Assembly: GCF_039543825.1 (NCBI RefSeq)
Contig: NZ_BAABKM010000002.1
Location: 590,133-654,132 of the forward strand
DNA: 64,000 bases
Direction: 5' to 3'
Source of the DNA: Nocardioides conyzicola
Lineage (GTDB): Bacteria > Actinomycetota > Actinomycetes > Propionibacteriales > Nocardioidaceae
The position numbers and the translations under genes are program-made. Below, piece after piece: positions 24,618 to 34,610 of the stretch; position 1 is the first letter of the stretch; the number at the start of each line of letters is the position of its first letter. The notes under the pieces were generated by a model, which worked only from the letters and a program-made list of their open reading frames with translations, was not told where the DNA came from and ran no database searches.

Positions 24618-25516
24618 CACGCACGACCGCGACGACGGCGTACGGCGTCCTGCTGCTCCTCTGGTGCCTCGTCGTCGGCATCCCCAACGACCCGGCCGGC
24701 GTCATCGTGTGGATCTGGCTCGGCACGCTCGCGTGGCAGGTCGAGGAGCGGCCGCGCGACCCGCTCGCGTTCTGGCGCGACTGGTGGAAGCCACTACTGC
24801 TGATCGTCGTCTACTGGCTGGGCCGCGGGCTGGCCGACGAGATCGGCATCGCCCCGCACTACACGATGCCGATCCGCGTGGACGAGTGGCTGGGCGGCGG
24901 CGTCGCGCCCACGGTCCGGCTGCAGCACGCGTGGTGCGGCCAGCCGTGCCTGAAGACGCTCCCGCCGCACTGGTACGACGTCGTGCTGACCACCGTCTAC
25001 GCGTCCCACTTCCTCGTCGCGCTCACCCTGGCCGGCGTGCTGTGGGTGCGCAACCGGGACGAGTGGGTGCGGTGGCTGCGGCGCTACCTCACCCTGCTCT
25101 TCGCCGGGCTCGCGATCTACGTCGTCTACCCGATGGCGCCGCCGTGGATGGCCGCGCGTGACGGCTACCTGCCCGAGGTGCACCGGATCACCAGACGTGG
25201 CTGGTCCCAGCTGGAGCTGGGCGGCTTCGACCTGCACCGCCAGACGATGGTCATGTTCGGCATGGGCAACCAGGTCGCCGCGATGCCGTCGCTGCACTGC
25301 GGGATCGCCTGCCTGGTCGCGCTCTACGGCATCTCGCGGCTGCGGACGGCGTACCGCTGGCTGCTGCTGCTCTACCCGGCGGCGATGGCGCTGGCGCTGA
25401 CCTACTTCGCCGAGCACTACGTCATCGACGCGATCTGCGGCTGCCTGCTCGCCGGTCTGGTGATGATCGGCGTCTCGCGGTGGGAACGACGCCGCGCGTC
25501 GTCGGTCAACCACTGA
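24614..25516 (+). CDS. PAP2 superfamily membrane protein (inositolphosphotransferase-like)
   Basis: A 300-residue protein with about six membrane segments. PSLHCGIACLV (about 224-234) and the later FAEHYVIDAICG (about 262-273) are the two conserved PAP2 motifs that carry the catalytic His residues and an Asp. The closest recognisable subgroup is the Aur1/Ipt1-like PAP2_3 type, which acts on phospholipid head groups or prenyl phosphates. A role in recycling or modifying the lipid carrier used by the adjacent GT39-like enzyme is a reasonable inference. The ATG overlaps the upstream stop (ATGA). It converges on the acyl-CoA ligase gene with a 2-bp gap. Confidence 0.75.
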   Translation: MTRTTATTAYGVLLLLWCLVVGIPNDPAGVIVWIWLGTLAWQVEERPRDPLAFWRDWWKPLLLIVVYWLGRGLADEIGIAPHYTMPIRVDEWLGGGVAPTVRLQHAWCGQPCLKTLPPHWYDVVLTTVYASHFLVALTLAGVLWVRNRDEWVRWLRRYLTLLFAGLAIYVVYPMAPPWMAARDGYLPEVHRITRRGWSQLELGGFDLHRQTMVMFGMGNQVAAMPSLHCGIACLVALYGISRLRTAYRWLLLLYPAAMALALTYFAEHYVIDAICGCLLAGLVMIGVSRWERRRASSVNH

Positions 25517-25518
25517 CC

Positions 25519-27024
25519 TCAGCCGGCGTACTCGTCCCGCAGCCTGCCCTTCACCATCTTCCCGGTGGGCGTGCGCGGCAGCTCGTCGCGGAAGTGGAAC
25601 TCCCGCGGCACCTTGAAGTGCGCGATGCGCTCGCGGGCGTACGCCGTGAGCTCGGCCGCGAGCGCGTCGCCGGGGACCGCCGACGGCGCGGCCTCGACGA
25701 ACGCGACCACCCGCTCCCCCATCTCGTCGTCCGGCACGCCGATGACGGCGATGTCGGTGACCGCCGGGTGCAGGCTGAAGAGGTCCTCGATCTCCTGCGG
25801 GTAGATGTTCACCCCGCCCGAGATGATCATGAAGGCCTTGCGGTCGGTGAGGAAGAGGTAGCCGTCCTCGTCGAGGTAGCCGAGGTCCCCGACCGTCGTC
25901 CAGTTCTCATGGTCGGGATGCTGCGTGGACACGGTCTTCTCGGGGTCGTTGTGATAGCTGAACGTGCGCTGCTCCCGCTCGAAGTAGACGGTGCCGACCT
26001 CCCCCGGCCCGAGCACGCTGCCGTCGTCGGCACAGATCCGGATGATCCCCATCAGCGCGGTCCCGACCGAGCCGGGCTTCTCGAGCCACGCCTGCGAGTC
26101 GATGAAGGTCGCGCCGTTGGACTCGGTGGAGGCGTAGTACTCGTGGATGATCGGGCCGAACCACTCGATCATCCGGCGCTTCACGTCCACCGGGCACGGG
26201 GCCGCCGCATGCACGACGACCTGCAGCGAGCCCACGTCGTACGACGCCCGCACCTCCTCGGGCAGCTTGAGCATCCGCACGAACATCGTCGGCACCATCT
26301 GGGTGTGGGTCACGCCGTACCGCTCGATCGCCCGCAGGGCTGCCTCCGCGTCGAACTTCTCCATCATCACCAGCGTGCCGCCGAGCGTGTGGATCACGCC
26401 GCCGAAGCGCAGCGGCGCCGCGTGGTACACCGGAGCCGGCGAGAGGTAGACGGTGTCCTCGTCGAAGCCGTAGAGCGACCCGAAGACCGTCGGGTAGACG
26501 TAGCCGGGCTCGTCGACCGCGATCGGCGGCAGCGGCGGCTTGATCCCCTTCGGCCGTCCGGTGGTGCCGGACGAGTAGAGCAGGTCGTCGCCGTGGGGCT
26601 GCTCGGCGAGCGGCTCGGCGCTCGCCGCGGCCAGGGCGTCCTCGTAGTCCCCGCCGAAGGTGAGCACCGTCCCCACCTCGACGTCGAGGTGCGCCGCCAG
26701 GTCGGCCTTGGCCGGCGAGACGAGGAGGGCCTTCGCGCCGCAGTCACGGACGATGTACGACGCCTCCTCGGCCGAGAGGTTGTGGTTGACGGCGGTGATG
26801 TAGAGCCCGGACCGCAGCGCCGCCCAGTAGGCCTCGTACGTCTCGGGTCGGTTGTCGGAGAGCAGCGCGACCACGTCGCCCACCCCCAGGCCCGCGTCCT
26901 GGAGCACGTGCGCCAGCCGCAGGCTGCGGGCGTCGAGCTCGCCGTACGTGAGCGTCCGGCCGGAGCCGGCCATCACCAGCGCCGGCTTGTCGGGGTTCTT
27001 CGCCGCCCAGGTTCCCGGGTACAT
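25519..27024 (-). CDS. Fatty acyl-CoA synthetase (AMP-binding, FadD-type)
   Basis: A 501-residue ANL-superfamily enzyme that activates a carboxylic acid to its acyl-CoA via acyl-AMP. Seen are the P-loop-like YSSGTTGRPKG (about 151-161), EYYASTESNG (A5 region), GDLGYLDEDGYLFLTDR (A7), ISGGVNIYPQEIE (A8) and the C-terminal catalytic Lys in PRTPTGKMVKG (A10). Substrate is not predictable, but a medium- to long-chain or ring-derived acid is typical for this subgroup. The ATG at 27024 follows TAGATT by 6 nt. It is divergent from the MMPL transporter, which often handles lipids. Confidence 0.88.
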   Translation of the reverse strand: MYPGTWAAKNPDKPALVMAGSGRTLTYGELDARSLRLAHVLQDAGLGVGDVVALLSDNRPETYEAYWAALRSGLYITAVNHNLSAEEASYIVRDCGAKALLVSPAKADLAAHLDVEVGTVLTFGGDYEDALAAASAEPLAEQPHGDDLLYSSGTTGRPKGIKPPLPPIAVDEPGYVYPTVFGSLYGFDEDTVYLSPAPVYHAAPLRFGGVIHTLGGTLVMMEKFDAEAALRAIERYGVTHTQMVPTMFVRMLKLPEEVRASYDVGSLQVVVHAAAPCPVDVKRRMIEWFGPIIHEYYASTESNGATFIDSQAWLEKPGSVGTALMGIIRICADDGSVLGPGEVGTVYFEREQRTFSYHNDPEKTVSTQHPDHENWTTVGDLGYLDEDGYLFLTDRKAFMIISGGVNIYPQEIEDLFSLHPAVTDIAVIGVPDDEMGERVVAFVEAAPSAVPGDALAAELTAYARERIAHFKVPREFHFRDELPRTPTGKMVKGRLRDEYAG

Positions 27025-27030
27025 GAACCG

Positions 27031-27036
27031 AATCTA
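27031..27036 (-). promoter_or_regulatory. Leaderless -10 box for the acyl-CoA ligase gene
   Basis: TAGATT on the minus strand, 6 nt (CGGTTC) before the ATG at 27024. Confidence 0.65.
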
Positions 27037-27173
27037 GGACACCGGGTCCGCGGCGTCGGATCCGGACTGTCCGGTTCGTCGTACGGGTGACCGATGAGTC
27101 CGCCATCCTTCGACGGTCGGACTAGGGGAAAACCCCGATGCGACTGTCCCCGCCCCCTGAAAGAGTGGACACC

Positions 27174-29309
27174 ATGCACCGTCAGATCGCCGGCAAGCTC
27201 ACCAGCCCCGTGACCAAGTGGATCGTCGCAGCCTTCGCGCTGTTCGTCTTCTTCCCCATGGCCTTCCTCGGCTCAAAGCTCACCGACGTCCAGAACAACG
27301 AGGCCTCCTCGTGGCTGCCGTCGAGCGCGGAGTCGACCAAGGCGCTGGACCGGTTGGCGCCGTTCCAGGACCAGAACGACATCCCGACGATCGTCGTCTA
27401 CCACCGCGACGGCGGGCTGACGCAGGACGACCTGGCGGCGATCCAGGGACAGCTGCCCGACATCTCCGCGATGGACGGCGTGGTCGGCGAGGCGAAGGGC
27501 CCGCTGGTGTCCGACGACGGCCAGGTCGCCCAGACCGTCGTGACCTACAACTTCGGCAAGAACGGGTGGAACGACCTCCCCGACACCGCCGACGAGCTGC
27601 GCAGGATCGCGGCGATCGACGGGGTCGACGTCAACATCGCCGGTCAGGGCGGGCAGGCGGCCGACTCGGCGGAGGCGTTCGCCGGCATCGACGGGACGCT
27701 GCTCTTCGCGACCCTCGGCGTGGTCATCATCATCCTGCTGTTCACCTACCGCAGCCCCATCCTGTGGATCGTCCCGATCCTGTCGGCCGTCTGCGCCCTC
27801 GAGATCTCCCAGGGCCTGGTCTACCTGCTGGCCAAGTACGCCGACCTGACGGTCAACGGCCAGAGCCAGGGCATCCTCACGGTGCTCGTGATCGGCGCCG
27901 GCACCGACTACGCGTTGCTCCTCGTCGCGAGATACAGGGAAGAGCTCCGTCGTCACGAGGACCGGCACGAGGCGATGGCGTACGCGCTGCACCGCGCCGC
28001 GCCCGCGATCATCGCCAGCGCGTCGACGGTCGCGGTCGGCATGCTCTGCCTGACGCTCGCCGAGATGAACTCCACCGCCGGCCTCGGGCCGGTGCTCGCG
28101 ATCGGCGTCGGCGTCACCCTGCTCGTCATGCTGACCGTGCTGCCCGCCTGGTTGGTCATCTTCGGGCGCTGGCTCTTCTGGCCGAAGCGTCCGGCGTTCG
28201 GCTCGCCCGAACCGACCGCCTCCGGCCTGTGGTCGAAGGTCGGGCGCTCGATCGCGCCGCGACCGCGGGTGGTCTGGGTGACGACCGCCGTGATCCTCCT
28301 GATCGCGTGCCTGGGCGTGTTCAAGCTCGACACGGGCGGGCTCAGCTCGACCGACCAGTACACGAAGACGTTCGAGTCGGTGAAGGGCCAGCGGCTGCTC
28401 GAGCAGCACGGCATGGTCGACACGTCCAGCCCCATCATGATCGTGGCCAACGCGGACCAGGCCCAGGCGGTCGCCGACGCGGTCCGCTCGGTCGACGGAG
28501 CCGGTGAGCCCAACACCGACATCCCACCCCAGGACGGCACCGCGCTGGTGACCGTGCCGGTCTCGGGCGACGTCGCCGACCAGGCCGCCTTCGACGTCGT
28601 CAAGGAGATCCGGACCGCCGTGCACGCCGTGCCCGGTGCCGACGCCCAGGTCGGCGGCACCTCGGCCCTCTACCTCGACATCCAGGAGGCCTCGCACCGC
28701 GACAACTGGGTGATCATCCCGGTCGTCCTGCTCGTCGTGATGCTGATCCTGATGCTGCTCCTGCGAGCCGTGCTGTCGCCGGTGCTCCTGATCCTCACGG
28801 TGATCTTGTCGTTCGGGGCCGCGCTCGGCATCTCGACGCTGATCTTCCGGGGGATCTACTCCCACCTCTTCACCGAGGGAGACGGCTTCCTCCACACGGA
28901 TGCGTCGTTCCCGTTGTTCGTCTTCACCTTCCTCGTCGCGCTCGGCATCGACTACAACATCTTCTTGATGACGCGCGTCCGCGAGGAGACGCAGACCCGC
29001 GGCACCCGTCAGGGCAGCCTGGTCGCGCTGCGCGCCACGGGCGGCGTGATCACGTCCGCGGGACTGGTGCTCGCGGCGACGTTCGCGGTCCTCGGCTCGC
29101 TGCCGCTGGTGTTCCTGAGCGAGCTCGGCACGGCCGTGGCCTTCGGTGTCATCCTCGACACGATCATCGTCCGGTCGGTGCTCGTGACGGCGATCAACCT
29201 CGACCTCGGCGGGAAGATCTGGTGGCCGAGCGCGCTCGACCGCAAGCCGCCGGTGGAGCCGCCGGCAGAGCCGGCAGCCGAAGCCGAGTCGGAGCCTGCG
29301 CGGGTCTGA
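27174..29309 (+). CDS. MMPL family (RND-type) transporter
   Basis: A 711-residue protein in two homologous halves, each with one membrane helix, a large extracytoplasmic loop and a block of five helices. The first block contains GIDGTLLFATLGVVIIILLF and the GAGTDYALLLVARYREEL motif (about 258-275); the second has ALGIDYNIFLMTRVREET (about 591-608). These two Asp-Tyr motifs carry the proton-relay residues of RND/MMPL pumps. It probably exports lipids or hydrophobic compounds. The C-terminal tail is Pro/Glu-rich. The ATG at 27174 is chosen because it precedes the first helix closely and has GAAAGAG upstream; 27138 is an alternative. A regulator gene converges on its end. Confidence 0.85.
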   Translation: MHRQIAGKLTSPVTKWIVAAFALFVFFPMAFLGSKLTDVQNNEASSWLPSSAESTKALDRLAPFQDQNDIPTIVVYHRDGGLTQDDLAAIQGQLPDISAMDGVVGEAKGPLVSDDGQVAQTVVTYNFGKNGWNDLPDTADELRRIAAIDGVDVNIAGQGGQAADSAEAFAGIDGTLLFATLGVVIIILLFTYRSPILWIVPILSAVCALEISQGLVYLLAKYADLTVNGQSQGILTVLVIGAGTDYALLLVARYREELRRHEDRHEAMAYALHRAAPAIIASASTVAVGMLCLTLAEMNSTAGLGPVLAIGVGVTLLVMLTVLPAWLVIFGRWLFWPKRPAFGSPEPTASGLWSKVGRSIAPRPRVVWVTTAVILLIACLGVFKLDTGGLSSTDQYTKTFESVKGQRLLEQHGMVDTSSPIMIVANADQAQAVADAVRSVDGAGEPNTDIPPQDGTALVTVPVSGDVADQAAFDVVKEIRTAVHAVPGADAQVGGTSALYLDIQEASHRDNWVIIPVVLLVVMLILMLLLRAVLSPVLLILTVILSFGAALGISTLIFRGIYSHLFTEGDGFLHTDASFPLFVFTFLVALGIDYNIFLMTRVREETQTRGTRQGSLVALRATGGVITSAGLVLAATFAVLGSLPLVFLSELGTAVAFGVILDTIIVRSVLVTAINLDLGGKIWWPSALDRKPPVEPPAEPAAEAESEPARV

Positions 29310-29310
29310 C

Positions 29311-30291
29311 TCAGCCGCGCCGGGCGTCGCCCCAGGCGACGCCCAGCGCGAGCATCGAGCTGACGCCGAAGTGCTCCATCGCGTCGGCGACGCGCCGCCG
29401 ACCGGTGCGCTCGGAGATCCCGAGCGCCCGGGACGCGGCCTCGAGGGTGGCCCCACCGTCCATCAGCATGAGCAGCGAGTCCCAGGCCGCGCGCTCGGCG
29501 CGGACGGGGACGGCCCGCTCCCACAGCCGCTCGAACACCCAGGCCGCCATGCCCGCGACGGCGCGGCTGCGCACCGCGACGACGGACGTCGGCCACGCCT
29601 CGCCCCAGGTCAGCGGGAGCGCGACGGTCGTCTCGTCGGTGATCCAGAACCAGCCGGGCGGCCGGGCCAGCAGGCGCAGCTGCACGCCGCCCTCGAGCTC
29701 CTCGGTGACCCGTTGCTGCGCGGCGGGGTGGACGGCGTCCGCGATCGAGGCGATCACCCGCGTGGAGTTGCCCTCACCCTTGCTCGCCTCGTGCCAGAAC
29801 TCCTGCATCGCCGGATCGGCGACGTAGAGGCGAGAGGCGTCCGGGAGCACGACGTCGGTGCGCCTGGCGGGCTGCTTGCTCTGGCGCAGGTGCCAGAGGT
29901 CGACGACCGCCTCCGGGCCGTGGAAGACCTCGATGTCGAGGACCTGGTGGGCGTCCGCACCCGTGTCCCACTCGCGGGCCAGTGCCGGCAGCTGGCCGAC
30001 GACCTCGGCCAGGTCGGCGAGGTGCCGGAGCATCTCGGCGCCCAGGTCGCCGGCGCGACGGCGTACGACGTCGGCGATGACCTCCTCCGGCGCGGTGTAG
30101 CCGATCCGGTCACCATGGACGTCGACGAAGCCCTGGGAGTGGAGCCACTCGAGGTCGCGGCGTACCTCGTCCTCGTCACGCACGGCCAGAGCCGCCAGCT
30201 CGGCGACGGTGCCCGCACGGGAGCGGAGCCCGACCCCCAGCACCTCGAGGGCCACGAGCTCGGCCGAGCGAGAGTGAGGGTCCGAGCGCAC
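29311..30291 (-). CDS. Helix-turn-helix transcriptional regulator (TrmB/LuxR-like layout)
   Basis: A 326-residue protein. The N-terminal part (about 1-60) looks like a winged helix (AELVALEVLG, TVAELAALAVRDEDEVRRDL). The middle (about 100-260) resembles a sensor domain with no clear ligand motif. The C terminus has GATLEAASRALGISERTGRR (about 280-299), a LuxR-like helix-turn-helix. Such two-HTH proteins are common in Actinobacteria. The GTG at 30291 is preferred because GACTAT lies 6 nt upstream; in-frame starts at 30336 and 30357 are possible. A palindromic site 66 bp upstream is a candidate self-operator. It ends 2 bp from the MMPL gene, which converges on it. Confidence 0.65.
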   Translation of the reverse strand: MRSDPHSRSAELVALEVLGVGLRSRAGTVAELAALAVRDEDEVRRDLEWLHSQGFVDVHGDRIGYTAPEEVIADVVRRRAGDLGAEMLRHLADLAEVVGQLPALAREWDTGADAHQVLDIEVFHGPEAVVDLWHLRQSKQPARRTDVVLPDASRLYVADPAMQEFWHEASKGEGNSTRVIASIADAVHPAAQQRVTEELEGGVQLRLLARPPGWFWITDETTVALPLTWGEAWPTSVVAVRSRAVAGMAAWVFERLWERAVPVRAERAAWDSLLMLMDGGATLEAASRALGISERTGRRRVADAMEHFGVSSMLALGVAWGDARRG

Positions 30292-30624
30292 CGGGAGATA
30301 GTCGCACGCTCCAGCGAAGCAGCCGAGCCCGGTCACAGCGTGTCCGCTGGCGGCCATGTCCGAGATCGGACAGTCCGATGTCTGCCATGGCCGGTTTCGG
30401 ACACGACTTCTGACGTGGCGCGCGCCACTATCAGTTCGACGCCCGATCGCAGGGTCCGCTCCGGGGGGAGTGCGAGATCCGCGGTCCGGGCGCCGACATG
30501 GGGATGTCACATGCACCCTGGGTCGACTCGGGACACGGGGGTCGAGTCGGCCCAGGGCGCGGCGTCGTTGACCGACAGGCGACCGCCCGTCCCGCGTCTG
30601 GGTGCGGCTGGCTAGCCTGAGGTC
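30292..30624. promoter_or_regulatory. Regulator/fbiC intergenic region with palindromic operator-like sites
   Basis: This 333-bp gap contains TGTCCGA-GA-TCGGACA, a perfect palindrome at 30357-30372. The half-site TCGGACA recurs at 30397-30403 and TGTCCG at 30341-30346, a spacing suited to one or two dimers. No gene is supported here on either strand. The sites lie 66-112 bp upstream of the regulator start, and about 220-280 bp before fbiC. TAGCCT at 30613-30618 is the fbiC -10 box. Confidence 0.5.
30613..30618 (+). promoter_or_regulatory. Leaderless -10 box for fbiC
   Basis: TAGCCT followed by 6 nt (GAGGTC) and the GTG at 30625. Confidence 0.7.
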
Positions 30625-33144
30625 GTGAGTGACCGGCCCACCCCCCAGCAGGTACGACGGGCTCTGGCGCGGGCCGAGCGCGGCGCGGCCCTCGACGTCG
30701 CCGAGGCGGCCGTGCTCCTGGCCGCCACCGGTGCCGATCTCGACCGGCTCACCGCAGCCGCCGCCAAGGTCCGCGACGCCGGCCTGGTGGCCGCGGGACG
30801 GCCCGGGGTGGTCACGTACTCCCCCAAGGTCTTCATCCCGGTCACCAAGCTGTGCCGGGACCGCTGCCACTACTGCACGTTCGTCGAGTCACCGGGTCAG
30901 CTGACGCGGGCCGGGCACGCGATGTTCCTGTCGCCCGACGAGATCCTCGACATCGCCCGCCAGGGAGCCGAGCTCGGCTGCCTGGAGGCGCTCTTCACCC
31001 TCGGCGACCGGCCCGAGGACCGCTGGCCCGAGGCGCGGGAGTGGCTCGACGAGCAGGGCTACGACTCGACCCTCGCCTACGTCCGCGCGATGGCGGTGCG
31101 GGTGCTGGAGGAGACCGGGCTGCTGCCCCACCTCAACCCAGGCGTCATGTCGTGGGAGGAGCTCAACCGGCTCAAGCCGGTCTCCCCGTCGATGGGGATG
31201 ATGCTCGAGACGACGTCGCGCCGGCTGTTCGAGACCAAGGGCGAGGCCCACTACGGCTCCCCGGACAAGGACCCCGAGGTCCGGATGCGGGTGCTCGAGG
31301 ACGCCGGCCGGCTCTCGATCCCCTTCACCACCGGCCTGCTGGTCGGCATCGGCGAGACGCTCGACGAGCGCGCCGACACGATCTTCGCGTTGCGCCAGGT
31401 CTCGCGGGCCTTCGGCGCCGTGCAGGAGGTGATCGTCCAGAACTTCCGGGCGAAGCCCGACACCGCCATGCGGCACACCGACGACCTCGACCTCGACGAG
31501 TACCGCGCGACGATCGCCGTCACCCGGATCGTGCTCGGGCCCAAGGCCCGGGTGCAGGCGCCGCCCAACCTGGTCGACCTCGAGGAGTGCCGGCTGCTGC
31601 TCGGCGCCGGCGTCGACGACTGGGGAGGCGTCTCCCCGCTGACGCCGGACCACGTCAACCCGGAGCGTCCCTGGCCGTCGCTCGAGCGGCTGCGCGACCT
31701 CACTGCGGAGTGCGGCTTCGAGCTCACCGCCCGGCTGACCGTCCACCCCGAGTACGTCCGTGCCGGCGAGCCCTGGCTGGACCCGCGGGTCTCCGGCCAC
31801 GTCGCGGCACTCGCGACCCCGGACGGCCTGGCCCGGCCCGGCGTACGCCCCAGCGGGCTGCCGTGGCAGGAGCCCGACGGCGGGTTCGCGAGCGTCGGCC
31901 GCACCGACCTCTTCGAGGCCGTCGACACCGAGGGCCGCACCGACGACCGGCGCTCGGACTTCGCCAACGTGTACGGCGACTGGGACGAGGTGCAGCACGC
32001 CGCCGACCGCACCGGGGGCCCCGCGGTGCTGCACGCCGAGGGTGGCGAGGCGCTGAAGGCGGCCGAGCGCGACCCCGGCAACCTCTCCGACGAGCACGCC
32101 CTGACCCTGATGACCGCCGAGGGCGACCTGCTGCGTGAGGTCTGCCGGCTCGCCGACGACCTGCGCCGCCAGACGGTCGGCGACGACGTGACCTACGTGG
32201 TCAACCGCAACATCAACTTCACCAACGTCTGCTACGTCGGCTGCCGGTTCTGCGCGTTCGCCCAGCGGCGGACCGACGCCGACGCCTACTCGCTGTCCCT
32301 CGACGAGGTCGCCGACCGCGCCGAGGAGGCGTGGGAGCTCGGTGCCACCGAGGTCTGCATGCAGGGCGGCATCGACCCGGAGCTGCCGGCGACGGCGTAC
32401 TTCGACCTGGTCTCGGCCGTCAAGCAGCGCGTGCCGGAGATGCACGTGCACGCGTTCTCGCCGATGGAGATCGTCAACGGCACCGCCCGCACCGGCCTCT
32501 CGATCGAGGACTTCCTCATCAAGGCCCGCGAGGCCGGCCTCGGCTCGCTGCCCGGCACGGCGGCGGAGATCCTCGACGACGAGGTCCGGTGGGTGCTCAC
32601 CAAGGGCAAGCTGCCGACGAAGACCTGGGTCGAGATCGTCTCGACCGCGCACCGCGTGGGCATCCCGACGACGTCGACGATGATGTACGGCCACGTCGAC
32701 CACCCGCGGCACTGGGTCGGACACCTCAAGGTCCTCGCCGGCATCCAGGACAGGTCGTTCGAGGCCGGCGCGGCGAGCTTCACCGAGTTCGTGCCGCTGC
32801 CGTTCGTGCACACGTCCGCGCCGATCTACCTGGCCGGCGTCGCGCGCCCGGGCCCGACGCTGCGCGACAACCTGGCCGTGCACGCGATGGCCCGGATCAT
32901 GCTGCACGGCCGGATCAGCAACATCCAGACCTCCTGGGTCAAGCTCGGGGTGGACGGCACCCGTGCCATGCTGCAGTCGGGCGCCAACGACGTCGGCGGC
33001 ACCCTGATGGAGGAGACGATCTCCCGGATGGCCGGCTCGGAGCACGGCTCCGCGAAGACCGTCGAGGAGCTCGTCGAGATCGGGGCCGGGATCGGCCGGC
33101 CCGTCCGCGAACGCACGACGACGTACGGAGGGACACCACGGTGA
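30625..33144 (+). CDS. fbiC: Bifunctional FO synthase (CofG-CofH fusion)
   Basis: FbiC makes 7,8-didemethyl-8-hydroxy-5-deazariboflavin (FO), the chromophore of coenzyme F420, from a ribityl-aminouracil and tyrosine. The 839-residue protein has two radical-SAM halves. The CofG half has [12 protein letters not shown] (about 72-83) and the CofH half has [12 protein letters not shown] (about 535-546); each contains CX3CX2C for a 4Fe-4S cluster and SAM. This length and fusion are characteristic of Actinobacteria. The GTG at 30625 follows TAGCCT by 6 nt. The stop overlaps the DUF5709 gene. An F420-type oxidoreductase lies 1.6 kb downstream. Confidence 0.95.
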   Translation: MSDRPTPQQVRRALARAERGAALDVAEAAVLLAATGADLDRLTAAAAKVRDAGLVAAGRPGVVTYSPKVFIPVTKLCRDRCHYCTFVESPGQLTRAGHAMFLSPDEILDIARQGAELGCLEALFTLGDRPEDRWPEAREWLDEQGYDSTLAYVRAMAVRVLEETGLLPHLNPGVMSWEELNRLKPVSPSMGMMLETTSRRLFETKGEAHYGSPDKDPEVRMRVLEDAGRLSIPFTTGLLVGIGETLDERADTIFALRQVSRAFGAVQEVIVQNFRAKPDTAMRHTDDLDLDEYRATIAVTRIVLGPKARVQAPPNLVDLEECRLLLGAGVDDWGGVSPLTPDHVNPERPWPSLERLRDLTAECGFELTARLTVHPEYVRAGEPWLDPRVSGHVAALATPDGLARPGVRPSGLPWQEPDGGFASVGRTDLFEAVDTEGRTDDRRSDFANVYGDWDEVQHAADRTGGPAVLHAEGGEALKAAERDPGNLSDEHALTLMTAEGDLLREVCRLADDLRRQTVGDDVTYVVNRNINFTNVCYVGCRFCAFAQRRTDADAYSLSLDEVADRAEEAWELGATEVCMQGGIDPELPATAYFDLVSAVKQRVPEMHVHAFSPMEIVNGTARTGLSIEDFLIKAREAGLGSLPGTAAEILDDEVRWVLTKGKLPTKTWVEIVSTAHRVGIPTTSTMMYGHVDHPRHWVGHLKVLAGIQDRSFEAGAASFTEFVPLPFVHTSAPIYLAGVARPGPTLRDNLAVHAMARIMLHGRISNIQTSWVKLGVDGTRAMLQSGANDVGGTLMEETISRMAGSEHGSAKTVEELVEIGAGIGRPVRERTTTYGGTPR

Positions 33145-33581
33145 GCAGCTCGGACAACGGCGACCAGGAGATCTACGGCGGCTACAGCGTCGACGACGAG
33201 GACCAGCCGGGCAACATCGACGACCTCGGTGATCCCACGGTCGCCGACGAGCTGGACCGCGGCTACTCGCCGCCCGAGAAGTACTCCGCCGGCCAGGGCT
33301 ACGGCAACACGCCCTGGGAGGAGGAGCACCGCGAGGGCATCGACCAGCGGCTCGCGCAGGAAGAGCCCGAGCCGGACCCGTACGCCGAGACCGAGGACGA
33401 CTTCGTGGACGACGCCGAGGTCGGCGACGTCCGGGCCGGTCGGCTGGTCGACGTGGACCAGGGACTCGGCGAGGACCAGGAGAAGGACCTCGTGGGCGAC
33501 GACGTCGGCATCGACGACGGCGCCGCGTCGGCCGAGGAGGCCGCCATGCACGTGGTCGAGGACTACACCGAGGGCGACTGA
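33141..33581 (+). CDS. DUF5709-like acidic protein
   Basis: A 146-residue, highly acidic protein rich in Asp, Glu and Gly, with no membrane segment. The pattern [20 protein letters not shown] followed by [16 protein letters not shown] matches actinobacterial DUF5709 proteins, which have no known function and are probably partly disordered. The GTG at 33141 overlaps the fbiC stop (GTGA), so it is translated with fbiC; an F420 link is only positional. The SDR gene follows after 8 bp. Confidence 0.75.
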   Translation: MSSSDNGDQEIYGGYSVDDEDQPGNIDDLGDPTVADELDRGYSPPEKYSAGQGYGNTPWEEEHREGIDQRLAQEEPEPDPYAETEDDFVDDAEVGDVRAGRLVDVDQGLGEDQEKDLVGDDVGIDDGAASAEEAAMHVVEDYTEGD

Positions 33582-33589
33582 CCGAGCCG

Positions 33590-34384
33590 ATGCAGATCGA
33601 CCTCTCGGGCCGCACCGCGCTCGTCACCGGTTCCACCCAGGGCATCGGCCTGGCGATCGTGCGCGGACTCGCCGCCGCCGGCGCCCGGGTGGGGGTCAAC
33701 GGCCGCAGCGCCGCCTCGGTCGACCGCGCCATCGACGAGCTGCGTGCCGACCTGCCGGACGCCCACCTCGTCGCCGTGGTCGCCGACGTCGCGTCCGACG
33801 ACGGCTTCGCGGCCGCCGTCGACGCCCTGCCGGACGTCGACGTGCTGGTCAACAACCTCGGCATCTTCGAGTCGCGCCCGGCGCTGGAGATCACCGACGA
33901 CGAGTGGCGTCGCTTCTTCGAGGTCAACGTGCTGGCCGCCGTACGCCTCACCCGCCACCACCTGCCCCGGATGGCCGACCGCGGCTGGGGCCGGGTCCTC
34001 TACATCGCGAGCGACTCCGCGGTGGTGATCCCGACTGAGATGATCCACTACGGCGTGTCCAAGACCGCGCTGCTGGCGGTCTCCCGCGGCTTCGCGAAGG
34101 AGGCGGCCGGCACCGGTGTGACGGTCAACTCGGTGATCGCCGGGCCGACGCACACCGGCGGGGTCGAGGACTTCGTCTACCAGCTGGTCGACCGCGACCT
34201 CCCGTGGGACGAGGCGCAGCGCGAGTTCATGCGCAAGCACCGGCCGCAGTCGTTGATCCAGCGACTGATCGAGCCCGAGGAGATCGCCCACCTCGTGACC
34301 TACCTCAGCTCACCGCTGGCCTCGGCCACGACCGGAGGCGCGGTCCGCGTCGACGGTGGGTACGTCGACAGCATCCTGCCCTGA
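33590..34384 (+). CDS. Short-chain dehydrogenase/reductase
   Basis: A classical SDR of 264 residues. The NAD(P)-binding TGSTQGIG lies at about 14-21, NNLG at about 90-93, the catalytic Ser in YIASDSAVV and the catalytic YGVSK at about 154-158; the C terminus GGAVRVDGGYVDSILP is typical. It oxidises or reduces an alcohol/ketone substrate that cannot be named. The long insert after TGGVEDFVYQLV is seen in 3-oxoacyl-ACP reductase-like SDRs. The ATG starts 8 bp after the DUF5709 stop, suggesting one transcript fbiC-DUF5709-SDR. Confidence 0.88.
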   Translation: MQIDLSGRTALVTGSTQGIGLAIVRGLAAAGARVGVNGRSAASVDRAIDELRADLPDAHLVAVVADVASDDGFAAAVDALPDVDVLVNNLGIFESRPALEITDDEWRRFFEVNVLAAVRLTRHHLPRMADRGWGRVLYIASDSAVVIPTEMIHYGVSKTALLAVSRGFAKEAAGTGVTVNSVIAGPTHTGGVEDFVYQLVDRDLPWDEAQREFMRKHRPQSLIQRLIEPEEIAHLVTYLSSPLASATTGGAVRVDGGYVDSILP

Positions 34385-34461
34385 CGAGGACTGATCTCGG
34401 CTGGCCCTGGGTACAGACCTTCAGTCGCGGACACTCCGCGTCAAAGGGAGGGAAAACTACC

Positions 34462-34608
34462 GTGGCATTCATTCTGTGGATCTTGGCCGTCATCCTGGTC
34501 GTGAGCGGCATCGTCCAGCTCTTCCGTGGTCAGCTCCTCTTCGGGATCGTGCTGATCATCGTCGGCCTGCTGGTCGGACCGGGCGGCGTCAGCCTCTTCA
34601 CGAAGTAG
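34462..34608 (+). CDS. GPGG-motif small membrane protein
   Basis: A 48-residue, almost entirely hydrophobic protein ending GLLVGPGGVSLFTK, which matches a family of actinobacterial small membrane proteins defined by the GPGG motif. Two membrane segments can be drawn (about 2-18 and 23-40). The GTG at 34462 has GGGAGG about 9 nt upstream. A palindrome, CGCGGA-CAC-TCCGCG (34426-34440), lies just before it, and a long terminator hairpin just after. It is probably an independent, well-expressed transcript. Its function is unknown. Confidence 0.75.
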   Translation: MAFILWILAVILVVSGIVQLFRGQLLFGIVLIIVGLLVGPGGVSLFTK

Positions 34609-34610
34609 CG

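Noticed and set aside
25480..27090. 536-codon plus-strand frame antisense to the acyl-CoA ligase
   Set aside because: The ligase has all core motifs (A3, A5, A7, A8, A10) on the minus strand; the opposite frame is low-complexity.
30889..33951. A 1020-codon open frame antisense to fbiC, DUF5709 and the SDR gene
   Set aside because: It is a GC-skew shadow; fbiC has complete radical-SAM motifs on the other strand and the antisense product is Arg/Pro/Gly-rich with no family resemblance.
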